Source: Streptomyces sp. 130 (GTDB taxonomy: Bacteria > Actinomycetota > Actinomycetes > Streptomycetales > Streptomycetaceae). From it: a stretch of 64,000 bases of DNA. Below are positions 17,170-25,605 of the stretch, in pieces. The number at the start of each line of letters is the position of its first letter. Position 1 is the stretch's first letter. Position numbers and translations under genes: made by a program. Where the stretch lies: contig NZ_VJNO01000023.1 of assembly GCF_007096885.1 (NCBI RefSeq), forward strand, positions 1 to 64,000, given 5' to 3'. Below the pieces are notes generated by a model, which was not told the DNA's origin, made no database searches, and worked only from the letters and a program-made list of their open reading frames with translations.

Positions 17170-18135
17170 TCACCGCTCGTCCTCGCGGATGCGCTGGGCG
17201 CCGCGCAGCCGGGCGGGGGCGGCGCGGCGGTTCTCGGCGACCTCCTCCTCGGTGGGGAGCTCGGCGCCCCGGGTGAGGAGCTTCAGCCGGGGCTGGTAGC
17301 GCTCGGGGACGACGGGCAGGCCGGGCGGGGCGGTGTTGGCGGCGCCCGCCGCGAGGACCTGCTTCACGAGCCGGTCCTCCAGGGACTGGTACGAGAGGAC
17401 CGCGATGCGTCCGCCGACGGCGAGGGCGGCGACGGCGGCGGGGATGGCCCGCTCCAGGACGGCGAGCTCCCCGTTGACCTCGATGCGCAGGGCCTGGAAG
17501 GTGCGCTTGGCGGGGTTGCCTCCGGTGCGCATGGCGGCCTGCGGCAGGGCCTCGCGGATGAGTTCGACGAGCCGGGCGCTGTTGGTGAAGGGCTCCTTCT
17601 CGCGCTCGCGTACGACGGCGGAGACGATGCGCTTGGCCTGCTTCTCCTCGCCGTACGCGCGCAGGATGCGCACCAGTTCGCCCGGCGGGTAGGTGTTGAG
17701 GACCTCGGCGGCGCTCATGCCGGTCGTCTGGTCCATGCGCATGTCGAGCGGTGCGTCGCGGGCGTAGGCGAAGCCGCGGTCGGACTCGTCGAGCTGCATC
17801 GAGGAGACGCCGAGGTCGAACAGGACGCCCTGCACCTTGGGGATGCCGAGCCGGTCGAGCACCTCGGGCAGTTCGTCGTAGACGGCGTGCACCAGGGTCG
17901 CGCGGTCGCCGTAGGGGGCGAGCCGCTCGCCGGAGAGCCGGAGGGCCTCCTTGTCCCGGTCGAGGGCGATCAGCCGGGTGGTGGGGAAGGCGGAGAGCAG
18001 CGCCTCGCTGTGGCCGCCGAGGCCGAGGGTGCAGTCGACGACCACGGGGGGCTGCCGGTCGGAGGCCTCCAGAGCCGGTGCCAACAGGTCCAGGCATCGC
18101 TGGAGCATCACCGGGACGTGTCGGGTCTGGCTCAT
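17170..18135 (-). CDS. rsmH: 16S rRNA m4C1402 methyltransferase RsmH (MraW)
   Basis: 321-aa SAM-dependent enzyme that N4-methylates C1402 of 16S rRNA. It starts MSQTRHVPVMLQRCLDLL. The SAM loop is VDCTLGLGGHSEALL, followed by LFDLGVSSMQLD, the RGFAYARDAPLDMRMD region and the FTNSARLVELI / FQALRIEVNGEL motifs. The ATG at 18135 is preceded by GAGAGGG. It is the first gene of the dcw operon here; no mraZ lies upstream, as is usual in Streptomyces. Confidence 0.96.
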   Translation of the reverse strand: MSQTRHVPVMLQRCLDLLAPALEASDRQPPVVVDCTLGLGGHSEALLSAFPTTRLIALDRDKEALRLSGERLAPYGDRATLVHAVYDELPEVLDRLGIPKVQGVLFDLGVSSMQLDESDRGFAYARDAPLDMRMDQTTGMSAAEVLNTYPPGELVRILRAYGEEKQAKRIVSAVVREREKEPFTNSARLVELIREALPQAAMRTGGNPAKRTFQALRIEVNGELAVLERAIPAAVAALAVGGRIAVLSYQSLEDRLVKQVLAAGAANTAPPGLPVVPERYQPRLKLLTRGAELPTEEEVAENRRAAPARLRGAQRIREDER

Positions 18136-18512
18136 GCGCCCTCTCAGGCTCAGCTCCCGGGTGGCGGGACGTACGGCCTGGTCCCCGCCCGCTCGCGAAG
18201 GGGAGGTCCGCCGGCGCCGGGGAAGGGGCGTCAGCCGACCGGCGAGCGGGAGAGGGCCGGGCCGTACGTACGCCGCGCACACGGGTAAAAGTTCGAAATG
18301 TGCAGGGTGTCGGTAACTTCCCGTCACTTTAGTCCACCCTGCCACTCGATCGATTCCCGATCAATCAACCCGGCAGCGCGTCGGCCGTCGCCCGTTCACC
18401 CGCGCGGGTGGCCGGAGGGGGCTTGTGGATTACCTCACAACAAGCACTGTTGACGTTTTTTGTCCACTTCCCTCTCGCCGGGGGGCGGGTGGTGAGGACT
18501 AACGTCTTGGGC
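18136..18512. promoter_or_regulatory. Divergent promoter region of dcw cluster and carbonic anhydrase
   Basis: This 377-bp gap holds no credible gene; the open frames reading through it are upstream extensions of rsmH and the carbonic anhydrase. On the minus strand a GTGGACTAAAGT stretch resembles actinobacterial dcw promoters. Toward the plus strand a TAACGT -10 box sits at 18500-18505. A/T-rich patches at 18296-18370 and 18425-18470 contrast with the rest. Confidence 0.5.
18500..18512 (+). promoter_or_regulatory. Leaderless-type -10 box of the carbonic anhydrase gene
   Basis: TAACGT (18500-18505) lies 7 nt before the ATG at 18513, and no Shine-Dalgarno sequence is seen, so transcription probably starts at or next to the start codon. 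No good -35 box is visible. Confidence 0.5.
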
Positions 18513-19037
18513 ATGTCGACTTCCGCGCACTCCCCCGCCCCCACCGTCACCGACCGCCTGGTCGAGGCGAACGACCGTTACGCAGCAGACTTCAAGGACC
18601 CCGGCATGGACGCCAAGCCGGTGCTCCAGGTCGCCGTGGTCGCCTGCATGGACGCCCGCCTCGACCTGCACAAGGCCCTCGGCCTCTCGCTGGGCGACTG
18701 CCACACCATCCGCAACGCCGGCGGTGTGGTCACCGACGACGTCATCCGGTCGCTGTCGATCAGTCAGCGGGCGCTGGGCACCCGGAGCGTCGTGCTGATC
18801 CACCACACGGGCTGCGGCATGGAGTCGATCACGGAGGACTTCCGCCAGGAGCTGGAGCACGAGGTCGGACAGCGGCCGTCCTGGGCCGTCGAGGCGTACA
18901 CCGACGCCGACCAGGACGTGCGGCAGTCGATGCAGCGGGTCCGGACCTCGCCGTTCCTCAAGCACACCGACGACGTGCGCGGTTTTGTCTTCGACGTGAC
19001 CACCGGCAAGCTGCGCGAGGTCCTTCCCGTCTCCTGA
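18513..19037 (+). CDS. Beta-class carbonic anhydrase
   Basis: 174-aa cytoplasmic zinc enzyme that interconverts CO2 and bicarbonate. Zinc ligands and the catalytic dyad are visible: the Cys and Asp-Arg of VACMDARLDL, then VLIHHTGCGM with His and Cys. RNAGGVVTDDVIRSLSIS is the conserved core of the small Rv1284-type beta-CA subgroup. The ATG at 18513 is chosen because MSTSAH leads directly into the domain and a -10 box lies just upstream. It diverges from rsmH and is followed by a terminator hairpin at 19045-19082. Confidence 0.9.
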   Translation: MSTSAHSPAPTVTDRLVEANDRYAADFKDPGMDAKPVLQVAVVACMDARLDLHKALGLSLGDCHTIRNAGGVVTDDVIRSLSISQRALGTRSVVLIHHTGCGMESITEDFRQELEHEVGQRPSWAVEAYTDADQDVRQSMQRVRTSPFLKHTDDVRGFVFDVTTGKLREVLPVS

Positions 19038-19044
19038 CCCGAGG

Positions 19045-19082
19045 TCCGGTGGCCCCCGACCGAGGGGCCGGGAGCCACCGGA
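19045..19082 (+). terminator. Terminator after carbonic anhydrase
   Basis: TCCGGTGGC (19045-19053) pairs with GCCACCGGA (19074-19082), with an inner CCCC/GGGG stem. It begins 8 bases after the stop codon. Confidence 0.7.
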
Positions 19083-19146
19083 TCACCACGTTCCGGTGAC
19101 GAAATCATCACCCAATCCGACATATCGCCCCGGGTTGTCCACAGGC

Positions 19147-19191
19147 GAGTGACACGAAGCGGTAACGGCAACAAGAATGCGTGAGTGACAC
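19147..19191 (+). repeat. Direct repeat GAGTGACAC upstream of moxR
   Basis: Two exact 9-bp copies (19147-19155 and 19183-19191), 36 bp apart start to start, in the 236-bp region between the carbonic anhydrase terminator and moxR. The core GACAC is the sequence recognised by the sporulation regulator WhiA, but its function here is inferred only. Confidence 0.5.
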
Positions 19192-19318
19192 CCCGCCGGA
19201 CGCCGTCCGGCACGGTGTCCGCAATTCGGGGTGGGCCGGGCCGCACGGCGGCGCCGGCCCGTGACTGGGGAAATCCCGTGCTCCTGGTGAGCGTGGGGCG
19301 GGGCCGAGGAGGGCCGGG

Positions 19319-20368
19319 GTGACGACCTATGACGATCGAGCGAGCCTCACGGATCTGACCACCACCATCGATCGGGTGCGCAGGTCCATGGAGGCCGTGA
19401 TCGAGGGCAAGCCCGAGGTCGTGCGGCTCTCGCTGACCGTGCTGCTCGCGGAGGGGCACCTCCTGATCGAGGACGTGCCGGGCGTGGGCAAGACCATGCT
19501 GGCCAAGGCGCTGGCCCGGTCGGTCGACTGCTCGGTGCGGCGCATCCAGTTCACGCCCGACCTGCTGCCCTCGGACATCACCGGTGTGTCCATATACGAC
19601 CAGCAGCGCCGGGACTTCGAGTTCAAGCCCGGCGCGATCTTCGCGCAGGTCGTGATCGGCGACGAGATCAACCGCGCCTCCCCGAAGACCCAGTCCGCGC
19701 TCCTGGAGTCCATGGAGGAGCGCCAGGTCACCATCGACGGGCACACCTACGAGCTGCCCGACCCCTTCATGGTCGTGGCGACGCAGAACCCGGTGGAGAT
19801 GGAGGGCACGTATCCGCTGCCCGAGGCCCAGCGCGACCGGTTCATGGCCCGGGTGTCGATCGGCTATCCCAGCGCGGAGGCCGAGCTCCGGATGCTCGAC
19901 GTGCACGGCGGCCTCTCGCCGCTCGACGACCTCCAGCCCGTGGCGCACGCGCACGACATCGTGAAGCTGATCGAGACGGTGCGCGCGGTCCATGTCGCCG
20001 AGGCCGTCCGCGGATACGCCGTCCAGCTCGTCGGTGCCACCCGCACCCACCCCGACCTCCGGCTCGGTGCCTCGCCGCGCGCCACGCTGCACCTGCTGCG
20101 CGCCGCCAAGGCGTCCGCCGCGCTGGCCGGCCGGGACTACTGCCTGCCGGACGATGTGCAGGCCCTGGCCGTCGCGGTGCTCGCCCACCGGCTGCTGCCC
20201 ACCGCGCAGGCCCAGCTCAACCGCCGCACCGCCGAGCAGGTGGTGCTGGAGATCCTTCAGCAGACCCCGGTGCCGACGGCCTCCGGCGGCTTTGCCGGCC
20301 ACGCGCCCGCGTATCCGGCGGGGCCGGCGTACGGCGGAGCGCGGCAGCCCGGCGCCCGGCGTCCGTGA
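19319..20368 (+). CDS. MoxR family AAA+ ATPase
   Basis: 349-aa AAA+ ATPase. Walker A is DVPGVGKTML (about residue 55-64), Walker B is VVIGDEINRAS, sensor 1 lies in VVATQNPVEMEGTYPLPEAQRDRF, and an AAA-lid domain follows. MoxR ATPases act as chaperones that insert metals or mature complexes and pair with DUF58/VWA proteins, as here. The GTG start has GAGGAGGG just upstream. It overlaps the DUF58 gene by 4 nt (GTGA) and forms an operon with it and the transglutaminase gene. The last 35 residues are a Gly/Pro/Ala tail. Confidence 0.93.
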   Translation: MTTYDDRASLTDLTTTIDRVRRSMEAVIEGKPEVVRLSLTVLLAEGHLLIEDVPGVGKTMLAKALARSVDCSVRRIQFTPDLLPSDITGVSIYDQQRRDFEFKPGAIFAQVVIGDEINRASPKTQSALLESMEERQVTIDGHTYELPDPFMVVATQNPVEMEGTYPLPEAQRDRFMARVSIGYPSAEAELRMLDVHGGLSPLDDLQPVAHAHDIVKLIETVRAVHVAEAVRGYAVQLVGATRTHPDLRLGASPRATLHLLRAAKASAALAGRDYCLPDDVQALAVAVLAHRLLPTAQAQLNRRTAEQVVLEILQQTPVPTASGGFAGHAPAYPAGPAYGGARQPGARRP

Positions 20369-21738
20369 TGGCCGCGTCGGGGGCCGTCGCGGTGGACGGC
20401 GGCGACGACAAGGGCGGGGTGCGGGCCGCGCTCGGCGGCCTGACGACCCGTGGGCGGTCCTTCCTCGCGGCCGGGGTCGCGGCGGCGGTCTGCGCCTATG
20501 TGCTGGGCCAGGGCGACCTGCTGCGGGTCGGGCTGCTGCTCGCCGTGCTGCCGCTGGTCTCCGTGACGGTGCTCTACCGCACCCGCTACCGGGTCACCGG
20601 CACCCGCAGGCTCTCGCCCTCGCGCGTCCCGGCCGGCTCGGAGGCCCGCGTCCACCTGCGCGTGGACAACGTCTCCCGGCTGCCCACGGGTCTGCTGATG
20701 CTCCAGGACCGGGTGCCGTACGTGCTCGGGCCGCGGCCCCGATTCGTGCTGGACCGGGTGGAGGCGGGCGGTCGCCGCGAGGTGTCCTACCGGGTCCGGT
20801 CCGACCTGCGCGGGCGCTACCCGCTCGGCCCGTTGCAGCTGCGGCTGAGCGACCCCTTCGGCATGTGCGAGCTGACCCGCTCGTTCAGCGCCTACGACAC
20901 CCTGGTCGTGGTCCCCCGCACCGAACCGCTGCCCCCCGTTCCACTGGCCGGCGAGTCCTCCGGATACGGCGAGGGGCGTCAGCGGTCCCTGGCGCTGGCC
21001 GGTGACGACGACGTGATCCCGCGCGGTTACCGCTACGGGGACGATCTGCGCCGGGTCCACTGGCGTTCCACCGCGCGCTACGGCGAGCTGATGGTGCGCC
21101 GCGAGGAGCAGCCGCAGCGCGCCCGGTGCACGGTCCTGCTGGACACCCGGCGGACCGCCTACCGGGGGTCGGGGCCGGACTCCGCTTTCGAGTGGGCCGT
21201 CTCCGGGGCGGCGTCCGCGCTGGTGCACATGCTGGAGCGCGGTTTCGCGGTGCGGCTGCTGACGGACGCGGGGGACGCGGTGCCGGGCGAGGGCGAGGGC
21301 GGTTTCGCCGGCGCCGCCCAGGCCGCCGCGGACGCGGCGGGGCTGATGATGGACACCCTCGCCGAGATCGGGCAGTCCGACGGCGGGGGCCTGTCCCGCG
21401 CCCACGACGTGCTGCGCGGGGGCGGCGAGGGACTGCTGATCGCCTTCCTCGGCGACCTGGACGAGGAGCAGACCGGCATGGCCGCCCGGATGCGGCAGCG
21501 CAGCGGCGGCGCGGTGGCCTTCGTCCTGGACAGCGCCGCCTGGGTGAACGGCGAGTCGCCCGCCGGCCGGGAGGCGGCGGAGCGGCGGTCCCGGCTGCTG
21601 CGCGAGGCGGGGTGGACGGTGGTGCCGGTGGAGCCCGGCGCGCGGCTGGCCGAGCTGTGGCAGCTGGCGGGCCGGGACGGTGCGGTGGCCGGGGCCGGCA
21701 CAGCGGCCGGTCCGGCGGGATTCGGGGGCTGGTCTTGA
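20365..21738 (+). CDS. DUF58 domain protein (MoxR partner)
   Basis: 457-aa protein with two hydrophobic segments (about 34-70), a beta-rich region and the DUF58 core GDDLRRVHWRSTARYGELMVRR, followed by a degenerate von Willebrand A-like domain. DUF58 proteins accompany MoxR ATPases and transglutaminases in a widespread three-gene unit of unclear function, probably at the cell envelope. The GTG at 20365 overlaps the moxR stop; an ATG follows at 20368. It is coupled to both neighbours. Confidence 0.88.
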   Translation: MMAASGAVAVDGGDDKGGVRAALGGLTTRGRSFLAAGVAAAVCAYVLGQGDLLRVGLLLAVLPLVSVTVLYRTRYRVTGTRRLSPSRVPAGSEARVHLRVDNVSRLPTGLLMLQDRVPYVLGPRPRFVLDRVEAGGRREVSYRVRSDLRGRYPLGPLQLRLSDPFGMCELTRSFSAYDTLVVVPRTEPLPPVPLAGESSGYGEGRQRSLALAGDDDVIPRGYRYGDDLRRVHWRSTARYGELMVRREEQPQRARCTVLLDTRRTAYRGSGPDSAFEWAVSGAASALVHMLERGFAVRLLTDAGDAVPGEGEGGFAGAAQAAADAAGLMMDTLAEIGQSDGGGLSRAHDVLRGGGEGLLIAFLGDLDEEQTGMAARMRQRSGGAVAFVLDSAAWVNGESPAGREAAERRSRLLREAGWTVVPVEPGARLAELWQLAGRDGAVAGAGTAAGPAGFGGWS

Positions 21739-21748
21739 GGAAGCGGTC

Positions 21749-24163
21749 ATGAGCGGTCGGAGCCGGCTGGCGCTGGCCGCCTTCGCGGCGACGCTGATGG
21801 CGTCCTGTTCGATGCTGCCGCTGGTGGACCCGTTCGGCTGGATCGTGCAGGCGGCGTTCCTGCTGGCCGTGCAGTGCGGGGTGGGGGTGCTGGGCCGCCG
21901 GGTGCCGTTGCCCCGGCTGCTGACGGCCACCGCCCAGGCGCTCGTCATGGTGGTGCTGCTGACCGTGGCGTTCGCCCGGGAGCAGGCGGTGGCGGGCGTG
22001 CTGCCCGGTCCGCAGGCCGTGCGGCAGCTCGCGGACCTGCTCTCGGCCGGCGGGGACGACGTCGGGCAGTACGCGATTCCCGCACCGGCGACCCCGGGCA
22101 TCCGGCTGATGCTGGTGGGCGGTGTGCTGCTGGTCGGCCTCCTGGTGGACACGCTGGCGGTGACGTTCCGCAGTGCGGCGCCCGCCGGGCTGCCCCTGCT
22201 GGCGCTGTATTCGGTGGCCGCCGGGCTGGCGGAGGGCGGCGCGGGCTGGCTGTGGTTCCTCCTGGCCGCCTGCGGCTACCTGCTGCTTCTGCTGGCCGAG
22301 GGGCGCGACCGGATCTCCCAGTGGGGCCGGGTCTTCGCCGGGGCCGCGCGGCCCGGGGGCGGTTCGTCCGCCGGGCTCGACACCACGGGCGGCGGCCGGG
22401 CGCTCGCCCCGGTGCGCACGGGGCGCCGGATCGGGGCGGTGGCCCTCGGGATCGCGCTGGTCGTGCCCGCGGCGCTGCCGGCGCTCGACGGCGGCCTGCT
22501 GGACGGTGCGGGTGGCGGGGGCGGCAGAGGGGGCGGGGGCGGCACGATCTCCGCGGTGAACCCGCTGGTCTCGCTCCAGGACAACCTCAACCAGCCGGAG
22601 AACCGGCAGGTGATGTCGTACCGCACCAACGCGAGCAGCCCGAGCGACTTCTATCTGCGCATCCTGGCCCTGGACCAGTTCACCGGGAACGAGTGGCGTG
22701 CCTCGACGCGCCGGCTCCAGGACGTGCCCAAGCGGTTTCCGGACCCGGCCGGTCTCTCCCCGTCCGTCGCGGTCACGGAGGTCAGGTCGACCGTCTCGGC
22801 GTCGCCCTCCTACAAGCAGACGTATCTGCCGATGCCCTACCCGGCGTCCGAGGTGCGGGTCGGCGGCCGGTGGCGCTTCGAGCCGGAGGGGCGCACCCTC
22901 GTCGGTGACGACGGGGAGACCACCGGCGGCGCGCAGTACACGGTGACCAGCCTCGCCGTGCAGCCGACGGCCGACCAGCTCGCCCGCGCGGGCGCGGTGC
23001 CGCCGGAGCTGTTGCGCGAGTACACGCAGGTGCCCGATTCGCTGCCGGCGGTGGTCGCGCGGACGGCCGACGAGGTCACCCGGGGGGCCGCCAACTCCTA
23101 CGAGCGGGCGGTGAAGCTCCAGGACTACTTCGCGACCAACGGCGGGTTCACCTACGACACCTCGGTCGACTCCGGTACGGGCAGCGCGGCGATCGCCCGC
23201 TTCCTGAAGGACAAGCAGGGCTTCTGCGTCCACTTCTCGTTCACGATGGCCGCGATGGCCCGGACACTGGGCATCCCGGCCCGGGTCGCGGTCGGTTTCA
23301 CTCCGGGCAGCGCGCAGGCGGACGGTTCGTACTCGGTCGGCCTGCGCGACGCCCACGCCTGGCCCGAGCTGTACTTCGAGGGGATCGGCTGGACGCGCTT
23401 CGAGCCGACGCCGACCCGGGGCTCCGTCCCGTCGTACACCCTGCCCGACACGCCGTCCGGTGACACGGCGGACCCGGCCCGGCCGGAGGCCGACGCGTCG
23501 GCGCCGGTGGCGGCGACGCCGTCCGCGTCCGAGAGCTGCCCGGCGCAGATGCGCAGGCAGGGCGAGTGCGGGCAGTCGGCGGCGCCCGAGGCCGCAGCGC
23601 CGACGGACCCGGGGACACCCGCGGGCACCGTGTTCGGCGTGGCCGCCGCGGTGGTGCTCCTCCTGGTGCTGCCCCTGCTGCCGATGTTCTGGCGGCTGCG
23701 GGCGCGGGCCCGCCGCCTGGCTTCCTCGGCCGGCCGCTCCCCGGCCGACGCGACCGCGCGGACGCTGGCGGTGTGGCGGGAAGTCACGGACACGGCGTGG
23801 GACCACGGCATTCCCCCGGACGAGGCGCTGACCCCGCGCCGGGCCGCCGAGCGGCTGGTGCGCCTGGGCCGGCTGGACACGGAGGCGGCGGACGCGGTGC
23901 ACCGGGTCGCGGGATCGGTGGAGCAGGTGCTCTACGCCAGGGAGCCGCGCCCGGCGTCGGGCCTCGCCGAGGACGCGCGCGCGGTACGGACCGGTCTGGG
24001 CCTGTCGGCCGGCCGCCCGGCCCGCCTCCGCGCGCTCTTCGCCCCCCGCTCGTCCGTACGGGTGGCCTGGGCCCTGTCGAGGCGCCGCGCGGCCCTGTTC
24101 GCCCGCTTCCGCCTGCCGCCCCGCCCGGCGTGGACCCGCCGCCCGACCCGCCAGGAGGGCTGA
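21749..24163 (+). CDS. Membrane transglutaminase-like protein (TgpA type)
   Basis: 804-aa protein with six or more N-terminal transmembrane helices (1-260), a Gly-rich loop, then an extracytoplasmic transglutaminase-like domain. The catalytic Cys is in KQGFCVHFSFTMAAMARTLGIPAR; His and Asp are in RDAHAWPELYFEGIGWTRFEPTP. One C-terminal helix (about 630-650) and a cytoplasmic DUF4129-like tail follow. This architecture matches TgpA-type proteins encoded with MoxR and DUF58. The ATG at 21749 has GAGGAA upstream; longer upstream frames lie inside the DUF58 gene. Confidence 0.9.
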   Translation: MSGRSRLALAAFAATLMASCSMLPLVDPFGWIVQAAFLLAVQCGVGVLGRRVPLPRLLTATAQALVMVVLLTVAFAREQAVAGVLPGPQAVRQLADLLSAGGDDVGQYAIPAPATPGIRLMLVGGVLLVGLLVDTLAVTFRSAAPAGLPLLALYSVAAGLAEGGAGWLWFLLAACGYLLLLLAEGRDRISQWGRVFAGAARPGGGSSAGLDTTGGGRALAPVRTGRRIGAVALGIALVVPAALPALDGGLLDGAGGGGGRGGGGGTISAVNPLVSLQDNLNQPENRQVMSYRTNASSPSDFYLRILALDQFTGNEWRASTRRLQDVPKRFPDPAGLSPSVAVTEVRSTVSASPSYKQTYLPMPYPASEVRVGGRWRFEPEGRTLVGDDGETTGGAQYTVTSLAVQPTADQLARAGAVPPELLREYTQVPDSLPAVVARTADEVTRGAANSYERAVKLQDYFATNGGFTYDTSVDSGTGSAAIARFLKDKQGFCVHFSFTMAAMARTLGIPARVAVGFTPGSAQADGSYSVGLRDAHAWPELYFEGIGWTRFEPTPTRGSVPSYTLPDTPSGDTADPARPEADASAPVAATPSASESCPAQMRRQGECGQSAAPEAAAPTDPGTPAGTVFGVAAAVVLLLVLPLLPMFWRLRARARRLASSAGRSPADATARTLAVWREVTDTAWDHGIPPDEALTPRRAAERLVRLGRLDTEAADAVHRVAGSVEQVLYAREPRPASGLAEDARAVRTGLGLSAGRPARLRALFAPRSSVRVAWALSRRRAALFARFRLPPRPAWTRRPTRQEG

Positions 24164-24299
24164 GACGGGCCGCCCGCGGTCCCGACTGGACCGGGAGCTT
24201 CGCGGCTGGGCCGGGCGCCGCGCACCCGCGTACGGCGCGGCGGGCCCGGCACGCACCGGCGCCCGGCGCACCGGCGCCCCGCAGCCACGCCCGGGTCGG

Positions 24300-24755
24300 A
24301 CGGGCCCCCGAGGCGGACGGGGCGCCCTGGGGCGGACGGGGCGCCGGGGGCAGGCGGAGCACCCCGGGGTGGGCGGAGCGCCCAGGTCGTACGAGGCGCC
24401 CAGGGCAGGCGGGGCACCTGGGACGAGCTGAGCACCCCGGACGTACGAGGCACCCAGTGCAGACGCCGCCACCTGGGATGTGCGAGGCGCCCGAGGCAAC
24501 GGGGCCCCAGAGGCATGCGCAGCTCCCCGGGGCGGACGAACACCCAGGGCGTACGAGGCACCTGGGGCAGACGCAGCCGCCTGGGGCGAGCGCGGCGCCC
24601 GGGGCAAACCCAGCCCCCTGGAGCGAGCGAAGCGCCCAGGTCGTATGAGGCGGACGGGGCGCTCTGGGGCGGGCGAAGCGCCGGTGGCAGGCGGGGGACC
24701 CCGGGGTGGACGGGGCGCCCAAGTCGTGCGAGGCGCCCGGGGCAGGCAGAGAGTG
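24300..24755. repeat. Degenerate short-period G/C-rich repeat tract
   Basis: About 450 bp made of imperfect units of roughly 18-21 nt around a GGGGCRGRCGRGGCGCCC theme, for example GGCGGACGGGGCGCC, GTACGAGGCGCCCAGGGCAGGCGGGGCACC and repeats of CGTACGAGGC. All six frames stay open for long distances because of composition, giving Pro/Gly/Ala/Arg-rich translations with no recognisable domain or ribosome site. I treat it as non-coding repeat DNA between the transglutaminase and DUF3040 genes. Confidence 0.6.
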
Positions 24756-24868
24756 TTCCCTCCGGCCGGAGGGGCGGCAGGGTGGGTCGCGGGGGGCGCG
24801 CGAGGCGGGCCGAGGCCACGCCTGGCCCGCACCGGCGCACCGACGCCGACCGCTCAAGGCCCACGCGT

Positions 24869-24907
24869 GAAGGGGCGGACGCCGCGCTTCGCGGCGGCCG
24901 CCCCTTC
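24869..24907 (-). terminator. Terminator after the DUF3040 gene
   Basis: Stem of GAAGGGGCGG (24869-24878) with CCGCCCCTTC (24898-24907), continued by CGCCGCG / CGCGGCG around a 3-nt loop. It lies 19 bases beyond the DUF3040 stop. Confidence 0.75.
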
Positions 24908-24925
24908 GTACGAAGCGTTCTGTGC

Positions 24926-25324
24926 CTACTGTCCCTGCTCGTCGCGGCGGCGCTGCCACCGTTGTTCGATCCGGTTCATCACGGACCGGCGCTGGCGGGA
25001 CTGCCTGCGGTCAGCCGCGCCACCCGTGCGTACCGACTGCTGTTCGCCCGGCTTGGGCGCCTTGCGCCATCCCGTGACCGCGAGCACCGCGCAGCCCAGC
25101 ATGACGAGGAAGCCCACCACGCTGATCCAGATCTGCTGAGCGACCATTCCGGCCATGAGGAGCGCGATACCCACCAGAAAGCCAGCGACCGCCTGGTAGA
25201 CCCGTCGCCGGGTGTACGTACGCAGCCCACTTCCCTCGAGCGCTGTCGCGAACTTGGGATCTTCGGCGTACAGCGCTCGCTCCATCTGCTCGAGCATTCG
25301 CTGCTCGTGCTCCGAGAGCGGCAC
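24926..25324 (-). CDS. DUF3040 domain membrane protein
   Basis: 132-aa actinobacterial protein. It starts with the DUF3040 signature PLSEHEQRMLEQMERALYAEDPKFA, then has two transmembrane helices (about 45-63 and 68-86) and a highly basic Arg/Gln-rich C-terminal tail (about 90-132). Function is unknown; the family is restricted to Actinobacteria and is often near dcw genes. The GTG start has a full AGGAGG site. A TATCCT box at 25376-25381 (minus strand) may be its -10 element. Confidence 0.85.
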   Translation of the reverse strand: MPLSEHEQRMLEQMERALYAEDPKFATALEGSGLRTYTRRRVYQAVAGFLVGIALLMAGMVAQQIWISVVGFLVMLGCAVLAVTGWRKAPKPGEQQSVRTGGAADRRQSRQRRSVMNRIEQRWQRRRDEQGQ

Positions 25325-25605
25325 GGAGTCCTCCTCGTCGTCGGCCGCGGGGGGCGGCCGGTATGCGGCCCTTCCAGGATAGGCAGGGAATCGCCCCCGT
25401 GAAACCCGCCCTCATTGCCAAACAGCCAGTCCGGGCCGCCACGACGGCTCAGCTGCTGAGTTGATTCCCCAACCTCCGATCCGTCATGCCGGATGGTGTC
25501 CCCCGATCATACGGGGCCGGAGCGCCGAACGGGGCGGTCGGTGCGTACTCCGTCTGCCGCTGCGTCGCTGATCAGCCGCGCTCCCGGCGGTAACCCTCCG
25601 GGGGT
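25325..25605. other. Intergenic region between DUF3040 and methyltransferase genes
   Basis: 281 bp with no credible gene. It contains the DUF3040 promoter candidate near 25376 (minus strand) and, at 25592-25606, a small AACCC/GGGTT hairpin that ends at the methyltransferase stop codon. Confidence 0.5.

Noticed and set aside
18136..18512. Search for mraZ upstream of rsmH
   Set aside because: No open frame in this gap resembles MraZ; its absence is usual for Streptomyces.
20885..24832. A 1315-codon open frame on the minus strand, opposite the DUF58 and transglutaminase genes
   Set aside because: It is antisense to genes with clear domains, is Arg/Pro-rich without any motif, and reflects G/C-biased third positions. 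The same reasoning removes the 1230-codon minus frame at 46203-49895 and the 1478-codon plus frame start at 44592.
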